The position numbers and the translations under genes are program-made. The notes under the pieces are model-generated. The model saw nothing but the letters and a program-made list of their open reading frames with translations, did no database searches and was not told the DNA's origin. 64,000 nucleotides of DNA from Flavobacteriales bacterium (lineage in GTDB: Bacteria > Bacteroidota > Bacteroidia > Flavobacteriales_D > Sanyastnellaceae): NCBI GenBank assembly GCA_015665315.1, contig JADFAK010000101.1, positions 1-64,000 of the forward strand. The letters run 5' to 3'. Of this stretch, positions 44,201 to 53,030 are shown piece after piece; within the stretch, counting starts at the first letter, position 1, and the number at the start of each line of letters is the position of its first letter.

Positions 44201-45415
44201 CTATAAAGCCCGAATAGATTCGGAAGGGTTAAGTTTTAGTGCTTTTCGTGCGGGGTAAATTGCCGCCAAAAGTGCGGTACAAATCACCATCACGGCAATA
44301 TCGATGTATGCCGAAGCTTCAATCTTCGTATAGAGCATTGAGCTCATTCCAAACGATTTCATTCCTTCCGCTACTACGGCCAAGTCAATCCCATGCACGC
44401 CAAAGTATTGCACGGTCAAATGGCCAATGAGAATTCCCAGCGGTCCGCCTACAAGTGCGAGAAAAAGGGTTTCTACCACGATCATCAAGAATACCTTGGG
44501 TTTGGTCATACCCACGGCCATGAGCATGCCCAGTTCACGTCTTCTTTCGAGGACAGCCATGAGCATCGTATTGATAATTCCGAAAAGTAAAGCGAGCATG
44601 ATAATCCCCATATAGAGATACATGGCCACATCCATCATTTCGTCGGTATAACCCAGTTCAGGTGAGATTTGCCCCCAATATTCTACTTTTTGTTCGGGGA
44701 GTTTTTGTTGCAGTGTAGCGGCCAGACCAATCGCTGCTGCCTTCGTGTATGTATTTAGTGCAATTTCGTGGTATTCGGCATGTCCTGTTTCCTCGGCAAG
44801 TACTTCGCTGGGGACGTATACGGTGAGTTCGTCATGCTGCAGGTTTACCGATTGAAAAATACCGCAAACCTTGAATTTCATGGCGTGAATGTCACCGGCC
44901 TTGTCCTGAAATTGCAAGATCAACTTGTCGCCAATTTCGTAATTGTACTTTTCGGCTACTTTCTTGCCTATGCAGGCAGGTTTTCCTTTGAAATCTTCGA
45001 AGTAATTGCCCGCGACAATGCTTGAGTGGATTTTGGTGACAAGCTTTTCTTGTTCGGGGTCAATGCCGACGATTTGTACGTTCTTATTGCCTTTGGCGGA
45101 GGCTAGAATTCCCTCGGTGTAGATGGTCCGCTTGGAAAAATGTAAGATGCTGTCGTTGGCCGACAGCTCAGTGAGTACGTTTTCGACATTGTCTATCGAA
45201 TAGCGCACCTTTCTATCGACGATAAATTCGGGATTGTGGATTTGGATATGGGAAATAAAGTAGCCCAGTGCATCTTCAGTGCGTGCTTCTGTCATACCTA
45301 TGGACATGGACGACATAAAGATGCCAGCCCAAATTCCGGTCATGATAGCGAAGATCACGACACCACTGCGCAGTTTGTTGCGCCACACGTTTCTCCATGC
45401 GATTTTTAGTATCAT
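44201..45415 (-). CDS. FtsX/MacB-type ABC permease (second)
   Basis: 404 residues. One N-terminal helix (GVVIFAIMTGIWAGIFMSS), a periplasmic MacB-PCD-like domain of about 230 residues, then three C-terminal helices (LYMGIIMLALLFGIINTMLMAVLERRRELGMLMAVGM is the diagnostic FtsX segment). The C-terminus ALKLNPSESIRAL is also typical. It pairs with the permease gene directly upstream (4-nt overlap) to form a heterodimer like LolC/LolE. In LolCDE-type systems, such pairs lift lipoproteins or lipids out of the inner membrane. Confidence 0.94.
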   Translation of the reverse strand: MILKIAWRNVWRNKLRSGVVIFAIMTGIWAGIFMSSMSIGMTEARTEDALGYFISHIQIHNPEFIVDRKVRYSIDNVENVLTELSANDSILHFSKRTIYTEGILASAKGNKNVQIVGIDPEQEKLVTKIHSSIVAGNYFEDFKGKPACIGKKVAEKYNYEIGDKLILQFQDKAGDIHAMKFKVCGIFQSVNLQHDELTVYVPSEVLAEETGHAEYHEIALNTYTKAAAIGLAATLQQKLPEQKVEYWGQISPELGYTDEMMDVAMYLYMGIIMLALLFGIINTMLMAVLERRRELGMLMAVGMTKPKVFLMIVVETLFLALVGGPLGILIGHLTVQYFGVHGIDLAVVAEGMKSFGMSSMLYTKIEASAYIDIAVMVICTALLAAIYPARKALKLNPSESIRAL

Positions 45416-46626
45416 TTTCTCATGGCTTTTATCGGGTTCAACTTACTAATCACTATGGCTGGATAGATATTGACTAAGGCGATAATCACCGCGATGACCA
45501 ATGCGTTTTCGTAGAGGATTGACAGACTAATAGAGCCAGCAATCACAGGGTCAAACCCCAGGTCTCTCATCGCGTCGGCCGCGTCTCCTGTGATTTGTAT
45601 TGGGTTTAGGTGGTAGTAGAACATAATAGGGAAAGAGAGGAGTGAGCCTACTGCTACGCCTATGGCACTCAGAAAAACAGTCTCCAGGAACAAGATTATA
45701 CTGAGCTTAAATCGTTTCATACCTATGCTCACCATCACTCCAAACTCGTACATCCGTTCGGTCGTCATCATAAGTACTGTGCCGAATATGCCGAAGCCAA
45801 TGATTAAATAGAGCACCATCAGGAAGATTACGTTTCCACCAGCGTCGGCTTGATACGCTTGAAGCAATTCCGGCATCATTTGCTTCCAATTCATCGTAGT
45901 CAAATCTTGTCCGCTCAAAGCCTTGTCAATAAGAAGCTGTGTCTTTTCGAGCTTGTCAATGTCATCCAAGGAAACGTGCAACGAAGTAGCGATATTTGGA
46001 GCATCGAAGTGACTTTGAGCGAGTTTGAGTGGCATAATAACCAAGCTTCCGCTCATTTGATTTGATCCATACTTGATAATTCCGCGAATCGGGAAGTTTG
46101 CATTTGCGCTTGCGCCGTGATAGCCCTGTCCGAGCATGCTCAAGGTATCTCCAACGCCAATTTCAAAGTATTGGGCCATGCCGCGCCCAATGATAATACC
46201 GTCGTCATCGTCGGCCAATAAACTCCCTTCATCCAGTTTCAATGGAAGTTCGAGTAAATCCTGTTCGGTACTGGGGTTGATACAATGAATGAAGGCAAAT
46301 TTTGAAAGGATGCCATGTGCCGCCAAGGCCCCTGATTGGATGCGGGGAGACACCAGTTTCACATTGTCAATTTGGCTGATTGTTTCGACTTGCTGTGCAT
46401 TACATTCGATTCCATTGTCCAGGGTCTGTTCCTCCCAAAATGCGGGGGATTGGACTTGGATATAGCCCGACAAGCTCATGGTAGCGCCGAGGGATTTTTC
46501 CCACAACCCACGTTGCAGAGATTGCATCAGGTTTGAAAAGAGAATGGCAAAGAATATTGACCCGATCGTGATCAGACTCCTCCTTTTACTCCTCCAAATA
46601 TTGCGCCAAGCGAGTTTGAAAAACAT
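45412..46626 (-). CDS. FtsX/MacB-type ABC permease (first)
   Basis: About 404 residues from ATG 46626 (MFFKLAWRNIWRSKRRSL); a GTG at 46632, immediately after the preceding stop, is another possible start. It has the same layout as the following permease: a first helix, a large periplasmic domain, three C-terminal helices (VIFLMVLYLIIGFGIFGTVLMMTTERMYEFG) and the end ISKLNPIKAMRK. It overlaps the next gene by 4 nt. The two permeases differ enough to be unequal subunits, as LolC and LolE are. Confidence 0.93.
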   Translation of the reverse strand: MFFKLAWRNIWRSKRRSLITIGSIFFAILFSNLMQSLQRGLWEKSLGATMSLSGYIQVQSPAFWEEQTLDNGIECNAQQVETISQIDNVKLVSPRIQSGALAAHGILSKFAFIHCINPSTEQDLLELPLKLDEGSLLADDDDGIIIGRGMAQYFEIGVGDTLSMLGQGYHGASANANFPIRGIIKYGSNQMSGSLVIMPLKLAQSHFDAPNIATSLHVSLDDIDKLEKTQLLIDKALSGQDLTTMNWKQMMPELLQAYQADAGGNVIFLMVLYLIIGFGIFGTVLMMTTERMYEFGVMVSIGMKRFKLSIILFLETVFLSAIGVAVGSLLSFPIMFYYHLNPIQITGDAADAMRDLGFDPVIAGSISLSILYENALVIAVIIALVNIYPAIVISKLNPIKAMRK

Positions 46627-46632
46627 ATGCAC

Positions 46633-47391
46633 TTATTTAAGGCGTTTCATGTTTTGTACAGAAAAGAAACTCTCATCAATACCTGTATTGAACTCCAAAG
46701 AAATGTACTGAATGATCGTCTTTTGTCCCTTTTTATCCATGGGAGTGACCTCGAGGCGGGTCGGCAATTTCCGACCACCCATTTCACGAACATCCGAGGC
46801 CGTGAGTACATTGACCAAGTCTTCATCTTCGTCATAGTACTCCACGCGCAGCTGGAAAAAATCGGTCTTGTCGACGGCCACGATTATTTTACCCCAAACT
46901 ACCGCAGCTTCCTCTTTCGGGATAAGTTGAATCTGGTAGCATAGTCGGCCATCAATGGTGATTTCTCCTATGATTGTATGCACGTAGTCTGTAACAATCG
47001 AACTCTGTTTGACCAGGTCGTCATTGGTAAGATCGGTACCCATCCAGCTTTGCATCATCATGCTGGGCGGCATTTTAATCGTGCGATCGATTGAGGGCAC
47101 CCAATTCCAAACTTCCTTTTTCTTCATGAGGTAGGCAGCTCCTTTGTCTTTGGGTGGATCGGTGATCAACATCATGCTCAGGTCATCTCCTAGCGACCAC
47201 GATTTTACCGTCATGTCTCGGGACCATTTTGGACGTTCTGTAGTAATTTTCATCACAGAGGTTGTGGAATTCGTACCCTTCATAATCGCATCGGCCTTTT
47301 CGATGATCTGCTTGGCTGTGAGTTCCTGGCTTAACATGCTCAATGGCAGAAAGAGGAAGGTGCTGAATAGTAATCTAATCAATGTCTTCAT
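46633..47391 (-). CDS. LolA-like outer-membrane lipoprotein-sorting family protein
   Basis: 252 residues with a signal peptide (ends PLSMLSQ). It fits the LolA-like beta-sheet family (PF17131 type): TAKQIIEKADAIMKG, the MLITDPPKDKGAAYLMKKKEVWNWVPSIDRTIKMPPSMM region shortened here to LITDPPKDKGAAYL and VWNWVPSIDRTIKMPP, and GGRKLPTRLEVTPMDKKG. Relatives occur beside MMPL or MacB exporters and are thought to carry a hydrophobic substrate through the periplasm. It overlaps the TetR gene by ATGA and touches the first permease gene, so carrier, exporter and barrel are encoded together. Confidence 0.88.
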   Translation of the reverse strand: MKTLIRLLFSTFLFLPLSMLSQELTAKQIIEKADAIMKGTNSTTSVMKITTERPKWSRDMTVKSWSLGDDLSMMLITDPPKDKGAAYLMKKKEVWNWVPSIDRTIKMPPSMMMQSWMGTDLTNDDLVKQSSIVTDYVHTIIGEITIDGRLCYQIQLIPKEEAAVVWGKIIVAVDKTDFFQLRVEYYDEDEDLVNVLTASDVREMGGRKLPTRLEVTPMDKKGQKTIIQYISLEFNTGIDESFFSVQNMKRLK

Positions 47392-47966
47392 GGTGATGAG
47401 AATTGTTTCTTTAACATGTGTTTTGAGTGCTCAAAAGGGAAGCTAGGGTCCAATAATAAGTGCATTTGAACACCGTCAAGTGCTGCTGAGAAATAGCGCA
47501 TGGTATGCTGTGGTTCAGGAAATCCCTTGCGCTTGAAATAGTCTTCCAACAAGACCATATAGGGAGCCACACGTTCGAGCATTGTGGCAAGCATAATCGT
47601 CATAACATCGGGCTGCATCGCCAACGAGAAGAAAAGCTTGGAGTGAAGCGGGTCTTCTTGGATTATATCGAAGGATACATCGATAAATAATTCGAATTGC
47701 TCGTCGGTATAATGTCCGTCGGCTGGAATCTCGAATTTCCGAATGAATTTGGTCCCAACTTCCTTGAGCAAAGAGTGGAGTACATCTTCTTTGCTTGTAA
47801 AGTAATTGTAGAGCAGGCCTTTGGAGACGCCCGCTTCCTTGGCTAGTTTACTTACCGAAGACGCATGGTATGAGTCGGTCGCGAACACAACAAGAGCGGC
47901 ATCGAGAATCTTTTGCCGACTTTGTTTTCGGATGTCGTCGAATTGTTTTTTAGTTCGCGGACTCAT
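47388..47966 (-). CDS. TetR-family transcriptional regulator
   Basis: 192 residues. An N-terminal helix-turn-helix (QKILDAALVVFATDSYHASSV, then AKEAGVSKGLLYNYFTSKEDVL) is typical of TetR. The C-terminal part is helical and should bind a small ligand, probably lipophilic, given the operon. As the first gene of the exporter cassette it likely represses its own operon until the ligand appears. A -7 box lies 21 bp upstream. It overlaps the LolA-like gene by 4 nt. Confidence 0.94.
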   Translation of the reverse strand: MSPRTKKQFDDIRKQSRQKILDAALVVFATDSYHASSVSKLAKEAGVSKGLLYNYFTSKEDVLHSLLKEVGTKFIRKFEIPADGHYTDEQFELFIDVSFDIIQEDPLHSKLFFSLAMQPDVMTIMLATMLERVAPYMVLLEDYFKRKGFPEPQHTMRYFSAALDGVQMHLLLDPSFPFEHSKHMLKKQFSSP

Positions 47967-47986
47967 CTTATGACTGAACGTTTGGT

Positions 47987-47994
47987 CAAAGATA
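47987..47994 (-). promoter_or_regulatory. -7 promoter element of the TetR/exporter operon
   Basis: TATCTTTG on the minus strand, an exact TAnnTTTG match, 21 bp upstream of the TetR ATG. No -33 was found at the usual spacing. The 19-bp repeat at 48048-48066 lies about 55 bp further upstream. Confidence 0.5.
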
Positions 47995-48047
47995 AAATAA
48001 AATGATGATTTGAAGAAGATAAAGACCGTTTTTTTGTGGAAAGAAGC

Positions 48048-48066
48048 TCAGCGACAAGCGCAAATG
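48048..48066. repeat. 19-bp repeat, copy 1
   Basis: TCAGCGACAAGCGCAAATG, identical to 59561-59579. It lies between the stop of the TPR lipoprotein gene and the start of the TetR operon. Confidence 0.6.
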
Positions 48067-48069
48067 GGT

Positions 48070-48768
48070 CTATTCGACTTTTTTACTGAGCGCCTGAAAT
48101 CGGTTGGCTGTAATGGTATCGCCGAGAAGGCGAGTCATTTGGGAAATTTGAGCTGCGACTTGAACATTACTAGAGTCGAGCTGGTGTGCGCTCATCAGCA
48201 CGCCCACGGCAAATCGCTGGTAGCCGTTGGCTTTTTTGTATTGCCCTTGGTTGGCAAGCGTATCTCCAAGTTGAAACGCTAGGGCAGAGATTTCAGAGAG
48301 ATCGGCCGTGGCCATTTCCAGGATTTCATGTTTGTTGCCTTTGGCGACCGCCGCTTCGATCGAAGAAATACCTTTTGGCAGATTGCCACTTTGCACCAAA
48401 CAAATTCCGCGTTCGTAGTAGTAGGGGATGAGATTTGAGTCCAGGGCCAATGCCCGATCATACCATTGCGCACATTCCTTGAAATCTCGCAACAGAAAGT
48501 GGGCATGTGCTTTAGCGCCAGCTGCCTGAAAGTATGTAGGATCGATTGATAGAGCCTCGTCGAAGAAATTGAGCGCCTGACGATTCAGTTTGTTTGCAGC
48601 TTTATTTTCACCCGCTGCATAGAGTGTTTCTGATTTTAGGCTCAATTCTACTCCGCGCTTAAAAGGTTCAAGACCCTCAGAAAGCTGCGGCTCTTGCTGA
48701 GGAGACTCACAAGCTAAAAGAAACATCATTAGACAGCATCCGAAAAATGAAGAGTAGATGAAATTCAT
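48070..48768 (-). CDS. TPR-repeat lipoprotein
   Basis: 232 residues with a lipoprotein signal (LMMFLLACES; lipid on the Cys). Tetratricopeptide repeats follow: ALNFFDEALSIDPTYFQAAGAKAHAHF, then ECAQWYDRALALDSNLIPYYYERG, then ISSIEAAVAKGN (each shown in part). They form a helical scaffold for protein contacts at the membrane. Function is unknown. It is a single gene upstream of and co-directional with the exporter operon, but 103 bp separate them and the exporter operon has its own -7 box. Confidence 0.87.
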   Translation of the reverse strand: MNFIYSSFFGCCLMMFLLACESPQQEPQLSEGLEPFKRGVELSLKSETLYAAGENKAANKLNRQALNFFDEALSIDPTYFQAAGAKAHAHFLLRDFKECAQWYDRALALDSNLIPYYYERGICLVQSGNLPKGISSIEAAVAKGNKHEILEMATADLSEISALAFQLGDTLANQGQYKKANGYQRFAVGVLMSAHQLDSSNVQVAAQISQMTRLLGDTITANRFQALSKKVE

Positions 48769-48892
48769 GGCGGCAAGTTAGTTATTTGTTGATTGTACTG
48801 GGCTACATTCCTAGGTAAAACGGGCAAGATGAGCGTGCTAGTATCCTAGCGAATTTCCATGTCAAGACCTTATGTGCTTGATGAATAACGGT

Positions 48893-48900
48893 TATCTTTG
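48893..48900 (+). promoter_or_regulatory. -7 promoter element of glnS
   Basis: TATCTTTG, an exact TAnnTTTG match, 18 bp before the ATG at 48919. No -33 TTG at the ideal distance. Confidence 0.5.
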
Positions 48901-48918
48901 CACCTTCAAAGATTGAAT

Positions 48919-50589
48919 ATGAGCGAGACAACTGAAAGGTCGATGCATTTTATCGAGCAGATTATAGACGAAGATTTAAAGTCGGGTAAACACCAAACGA
49001 TCGTAACCAGGTTCCCACCTGAGCCGAACGGGTATTTGCACATTGGACATGCCAAAAGTATTTGTCTGAATTTTGGGCTTGCCAAGCAGTTTGGTGGTAA
49101 AACGAATCTTCGCTTCGATGACACCAATCCAGTAAAAGAGGATGTCTCGTATGTGAATTCAATTCTTGCCGATGTAAAATGGCTTGGTTTCGAGTGGGAT
49201 TCGGAGCCTCTTTACACCTCCGACTACTTTGAAACACTCTACGGATTTGCGGTCAAATTGATAAAAAAAGGCTTGGCCTACGTCGATGACCAGTCGGCCG
49301 AAGTGATTGCCACCCAGAAGGGCACTCCCACGGAGCCAGGTGTGAACAGTCCGTATAGAGATCGAAGTATTGAAGAGAATCTTGAACTTTTCTCTCAAAT
49401 GCGAGAAGGAAAATTTGCCGAAGGCTCAAGAATCTTACGCGCCAAGATTGACATGGGGCATTCGAACATGCACATGCGTGATCCATTTTTGTATCGAATC
49501 AAATTTGCTACCCACCACCGAACGGGTGACGCTTGGTGTATATATCCCATGTATGATTTCGCCCATGGTCAGTCAGACTCCCTCGAAGAAATCACGCATT
49601 CGTTGTGTACCTTGGAGTTTGAGGTTCACCGACCATTGTACAACTGGTTGATAGAGCATTTGGAGATCTATCCATCAAGACAGATTGAATTTGCGCGACT
49701 GAACTTGAATTACACGATCATGAGCAAGAGAAAATTGCTCAAGTTGGTAGAAGACAATGTGGTGGATGGTTGGGATGACCCGAGAATGCCGACAATTTCT
49801 GGATTGCGTCGCAGAGGATATACTCCTGAGTCGATTGTGAATTTTTGCGACCGCGTTGGAATTGCCAAGCGCAATAACGTGATTGATGTTTCCCTTCTGG
49901 AATTCAGCGTTCGAGAGCATTTGAACAAGATAGCACCGCGCGTCATGGGAGTGCTGCATCCTGTGAAGTTGGTCATCAACAATTATCCGGAGGGCAAAAC
50001 GGAGATGTTACCTACCATCAATAATCCGGAAGACGAAAGCATGGGAAGCCGTGAAATTCCTTTTGGACGTGAGATTTGGATCGAAGAAAGTGATTTTATG
50101 AAGGAGTCGCCAGGGAAGAAATACTTCCGTTTGGCACCAGGAACAACCGTTCGCTTGAAATCGGCTTACATAGTAACTTGCACAGGTTTCGAGGAAAATG
50201 AAAAAGGCGAAGTCACGACAGTTTTCTGCGATTACTTTGAGAATTCTAAGAGTGGATCTGACGTGAGTGGAATTAAGTCGAAGGGAGTCATTCACTGGGT
50301 GGAATGCGAGAATGCCGTCGACGGCGAAGTGCGTCTATACGATCGACTTTTCAACGACGAGGCTCCAGATGGACAAAAGGACAAGGATTTCATGGAGTTC
50401 CTAAATCCTGACTCCCTTCAGGTTCTCACGCATTGCAAGTTGGAGCCGAGCTTGGCCAATGCCACAGTAGGACAAGGTTTTCAATTCCAGCGATTGGGAT
50501 ATTTTTCGGTCGATTCGAAACTTTCGACACCGGGAAAACCTGTATTCAATCGAACGGTTACATTGAAAGACGGCTGGAAGAAAGGCTAG
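48919..50589 (+). CDS. glnS: Glutamine--tRNA ligase
   Basis: 556 residues from ATG 48919, preferred over an in-frame TTG at 48898 that lies inside the promoter. A class I synthetase with the HIGH-type PNGYLHIGHAKSI and the KMSKS-type motif TIMSKRKL. Diagnostic GlnRS segments are FDDTNPVKEDVSYV, YDFAHGQSDSLEEITHSLCT, GWDDPRMPTISGLRRRGY and the C-terminal beta-barrel anticodon domain. It charges tRNA-Gln with glutamine directly, so the organism need not rely only on the GatCAB route. Its stop codon overlaps the stop of the convergent TonB receptor gene within CTAG. Confidence 0.98.
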   Translation: MSETTERSMHFIEQIIDEDLKSGKHQTIVTRFPPEPNGYLHIGHAKSICLNFGLAKQFGGKTNLRFDDTNPVKEDVSYVNSILADVKWLGFEWDSEPLYTSDYFETLYGFAVKLIKKGLAYVDDQSAEVIATQKGTPTEPGVNSPYRDRSIEENLELFSQMREGKFAEGSRILRAKIDMGHSNMHMRDPFLYRIKFATHHRTGDAWCIYPMYDFAHGQSDSLEEITHSLCTLEFEVHRPLYNWLIEHLEIYPSRQIEFARLNLNYTIMSKRKLLKLVEDNVVDGWDDPRMPTISGLRRRGYTPESIVNFCDRVGIAKRNNVIDVSLLEFSVREHLNKIAPRVMGVLHPVKLVINNYPEGKTEMLPTINNPEDESMGSREIPFGREIWIEESDFMKESPGKKYFRLAPGTTVRLKSAYIVTCTGFEENEKGEVTTVFCDYFENSKSGSDVSGIKSKGVIHWVECENAVDGEVRLYDRLFNDEAPDGQKDKDFMEFLNPDSLQVLTHCKLEPSLANATVGQGFQFQRLGYFSVDSKLSTPGKPVFNRTVTLKDGWKKG

Positions 50590-53030
50590 AGCTCGAGCTG
50601 AACTGTAAGATAGAACGCCCGTCCGTCCGATGGAATGATTCCCGGTCCTGGGTAACCTGCCGCTCTTCTTGTGAAATAAGGAGTGTTTAACGCATTGTTT
50701 ATACTAAGCGCGAATTGAAATTTCGACACATCATACTTTAGGGTGAAGTCAACGATACTGTACGCAGGGATGATTCCGTCGACTCCATTTGGTGTTAGAG
50801 TGGCATTTGTAGCGTCTGAGAACTGTTCGCCCGTATACGAATACTGCGCACTGGCTCCGAATTTATTCAATTTCAATTGCAGTCCGGTTTTAATCGTGAA
50901 TTCAGGAATTAACTCGACGCGGTTGTCGTAAAAAGCACTGACTTCTGAATCGGTGTAACGTCCGTAAATCCATGAGCCATTCACAAAAAAGGTGAGGCGG
51001 TTGACGTCTTTGATTGATTTGAAAAAGTGGAGTAGCTCGGTTTCGGCAAAGGCCTCAATTCCTATCGTCCTAGCTTTGGAGATATTGGTACGCAATCGGA
51101 CTGTTCTTTCGATTAATACTGGATCGGGTACCGTAGTAAAATACGAGCCAATCCGATCATTGTATTGCAGGAGAAAGGCACTTACGTCAAACTTAATCAA
51201 CTCTCTCCATTGGCCCCTAAATCCTAGGTCGGCCGTGTATCCTCGTTCATCCTTGATGTCGGGATCGATGACCGTTCCCAAATTTTTTATTTGGATGTCG
51301 GTGAAGTTAATGGCACGGTAGTTTTGATTCCAATTGGCGTAAATTTCAATATCCTCACTTTGCTTGTAGGTGAGACCAATACCCGCCAATACGAAATCCC
51401 GTTCGCGTGATGATTGTGCGGCGAGTAGCGTGTCTTCAATTATTTGTCCCGCGCCATCTCGAATGGTTTGTCTGTACTGTCCATCGGCCTTGGTTTGAAT
51501 CCACTCATAGCGCACCCCAGGAGTAGCAGAGAGTTTTTTGGTGATTGGAATGATCTCCTGCGTGTATACCGCGACATTCTGATTCGGAAATCTATATTGT
51601 GAACCGTCTATTTCCTCATCGGCAATGAATCGAAATGTAGGCTGATTGGTATCGTCGGCCAGGCCTTGTCGCGCTACGCTAGTGCCGTGGAAATATCTCA
51701 CACCTCCGGCAAATACAACAAGTTTTTCCTTCCAGAAGCGCTTGTGTAGGAATCGAGTTTCATTACCCCAATTGCGAAATTTTCCGTCGATCAAATCACG
51801 TTCTTGAAGGGGATCGGTTCGATTGGCCTGTCCGAGATATCCCAAAGCGCTTCTTTGAGCCAACAAGCCGAAAGTCTTACTGGAAAGAGAGGTGAATTGC
51901 GAAAAATCATAGTTGAGGTTGACAGAGGCGAGTTTCCAATCAACGAAGAACCAATTTCGATCCCTGAATGACTGTCGAGGGTTGTCCTTGAAATGGACAT
52001 CGATTAATCCACCCGCTTGTTTGGCGAGGTAGCGCATCATAGTCACGTCTGCTTCTACACTTACTTTTCCACCGTTAGACCAACCCGTTCGCAAGTAACC
52101 AGTGTGAACTGAGTAGTCACTATTTGGTCGCCATCCCGAACCGGTCTTGTTTTGATAGAAGCCGTAATAGGTCCAATTGCTGTTGCTGCCAGAAAGGCTC
52201 AGAAATGTATTCGAAGAACTTAAAGGGGAGGTAATGGAGTCCTGCAGGCCATACGAGCCAACAGTTTGCCGTAATGTGATTTTCAGTCGGCGCTTCGAAT
52301 CCCCCTTTTTCATTTCAAAATTGAGCAATCCCCCGAATTGAGGTCCGTACTGCAGGGCAGCCGCCCCACGCACCAAAATGATTTTCTCGACGGCCTCAAG
52401 TGGTGGCGTGTAGTAGCTCTCCGGATAGCCAAGAGGATCGGCTGAAATGTCGTAGAGGTTTTGTCGCACGTTAAAATGGGACGTGCGGTTGGGGCTCAAT
52501 CCGCGGGCACCTATACCGAGCTGAATCCCGGCTCCATCGGCCTCCCATATATTAAGTCCGGCAACCTTGTTGTAGACTTGTCGGGTGTTGTTGGTGCTCA
52601 CGTTGGCCAGACTTTGATCTGGACGAATCAATTCATTTTTCATCCCTCTGTATACCGCAGTTCCTTCAACAGCTTGGAGTTGTGTGAGCTGTTTAAGCTC
52701 AGTAACTGCCAAGATTTCAACTTCCGAAAGATTGAGCTCCAGGGGATCAAGGTATACAACAAGCTTGCTTGCGTTTGCTGTGTTGACTTGTTCGACGCGT
52801 GGATTGTATCCCTTTTTGAAAATTGAGATGGAGTGAACACCATCTTCGACTTCTAAATGACATTTGCCGAAGGCGTCACAATAAAAGACTTTGGGAAGAT
52901 CATCGAGCTGTATTTCCGACTTCTCGATGGGTAAAGAATCTCTATTCAAGACTTGAATTTCCACGACTAGCTGCGAACACAACATTGTTGCGAAAGACAG
53001 TCCCAAGCAAGTGAGCCAAAATCTAATCAT
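50586..53030 (-). CDS. TonB-dependent outer-membrane receptor (FecA-like)
   Basis: 814 residues from ATG 53030; the frame stays open 35 codons upstream, but only this ATG opens straight into a signal peptide (MIRFWLTCLGLSFATMLCS) and overlaps the upstream gene by 8 nt. Residues about 22-95 are a carboxypeptidase-like beta-sandwich, then a plug domain (VYNKVAGLNIWE, GIGARGLSPNRTSHF, ILVRGAAALQYGPQFGG) and a 22-strand barrel ending FYLTVQLEL. It closely follows FecA/ferric-siderophore receptors in plug features. It is the last gene of a four-gene iron-type operon and probably takes up iron as a chelate. Confidence 0.94.
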   Translation of the reverse strand: MIRFWLTCLGLSFATMLCSQLVVEIQVLNRDSLPIEKSEIQLDDLPKVFYCDAFGKCHLEVEDGVHSISIFKKGYNPRVEQVNTANASKLVVYLDPLELNLSEVEILAVTELKQLTQLQAVEGTAVYRGMKNELIRPDQSLANVSTNNTRQVYNKVAGLNIWEADGAGIQLGIGARGLSPNRTSHFNVRQNLYDISADPLGYPESYYTPPLEAVEKIILVRGAAALQYGPQFGGLLNFEMKKGDSKRRLKITLRQTVGSYGLQDSITSPLSSSNTFLSLSGSNSNWTYYGFYQNKTGSGWRPNSDYSVHTGYLRTGWSNGGKVSVEADVTMMRYLAKQAGGLIDVHFKDNPRQSFRDRNWFFVDWKLASVNLNYDFSQFTSLSSKTFGLLAQRSALGYLGQANRTDPLQERDLIDGKFRNWGNETRFLHKRFWKEKLVVFAGGVRYFHGTSVARQGLADDTNQPTFRFIADEEIDGSQYRFPNQNVAVYTQEIIPITKKLSATPGVRYEWIQTKADGQYRQTIRDGAGQIIEDTLLAAQSSRERDFVLAGIGLTYKQSEDIEIYANWNQNYRAINFTDIQIKNLGTVIDPDIKDERGYTADLGFRGQWRELIKFDVSAFLLQYNDRIGSYFTTVPDPVLIERTVRLRTNISKARTIGIEAFAETELLHFFKSIKDVNRLTFFVNGSWIYGRYTDSEVSAFYDNRVELIPEFTIKTGLQLKLNKFGASAQYSYTGEQFSDATNATLTPNGVDGIIPAYSIVDFTLKYDVSKFQFALSINNALNTPYFTRRAAGYPGPGIIPSDGRAFYLTVQLEL

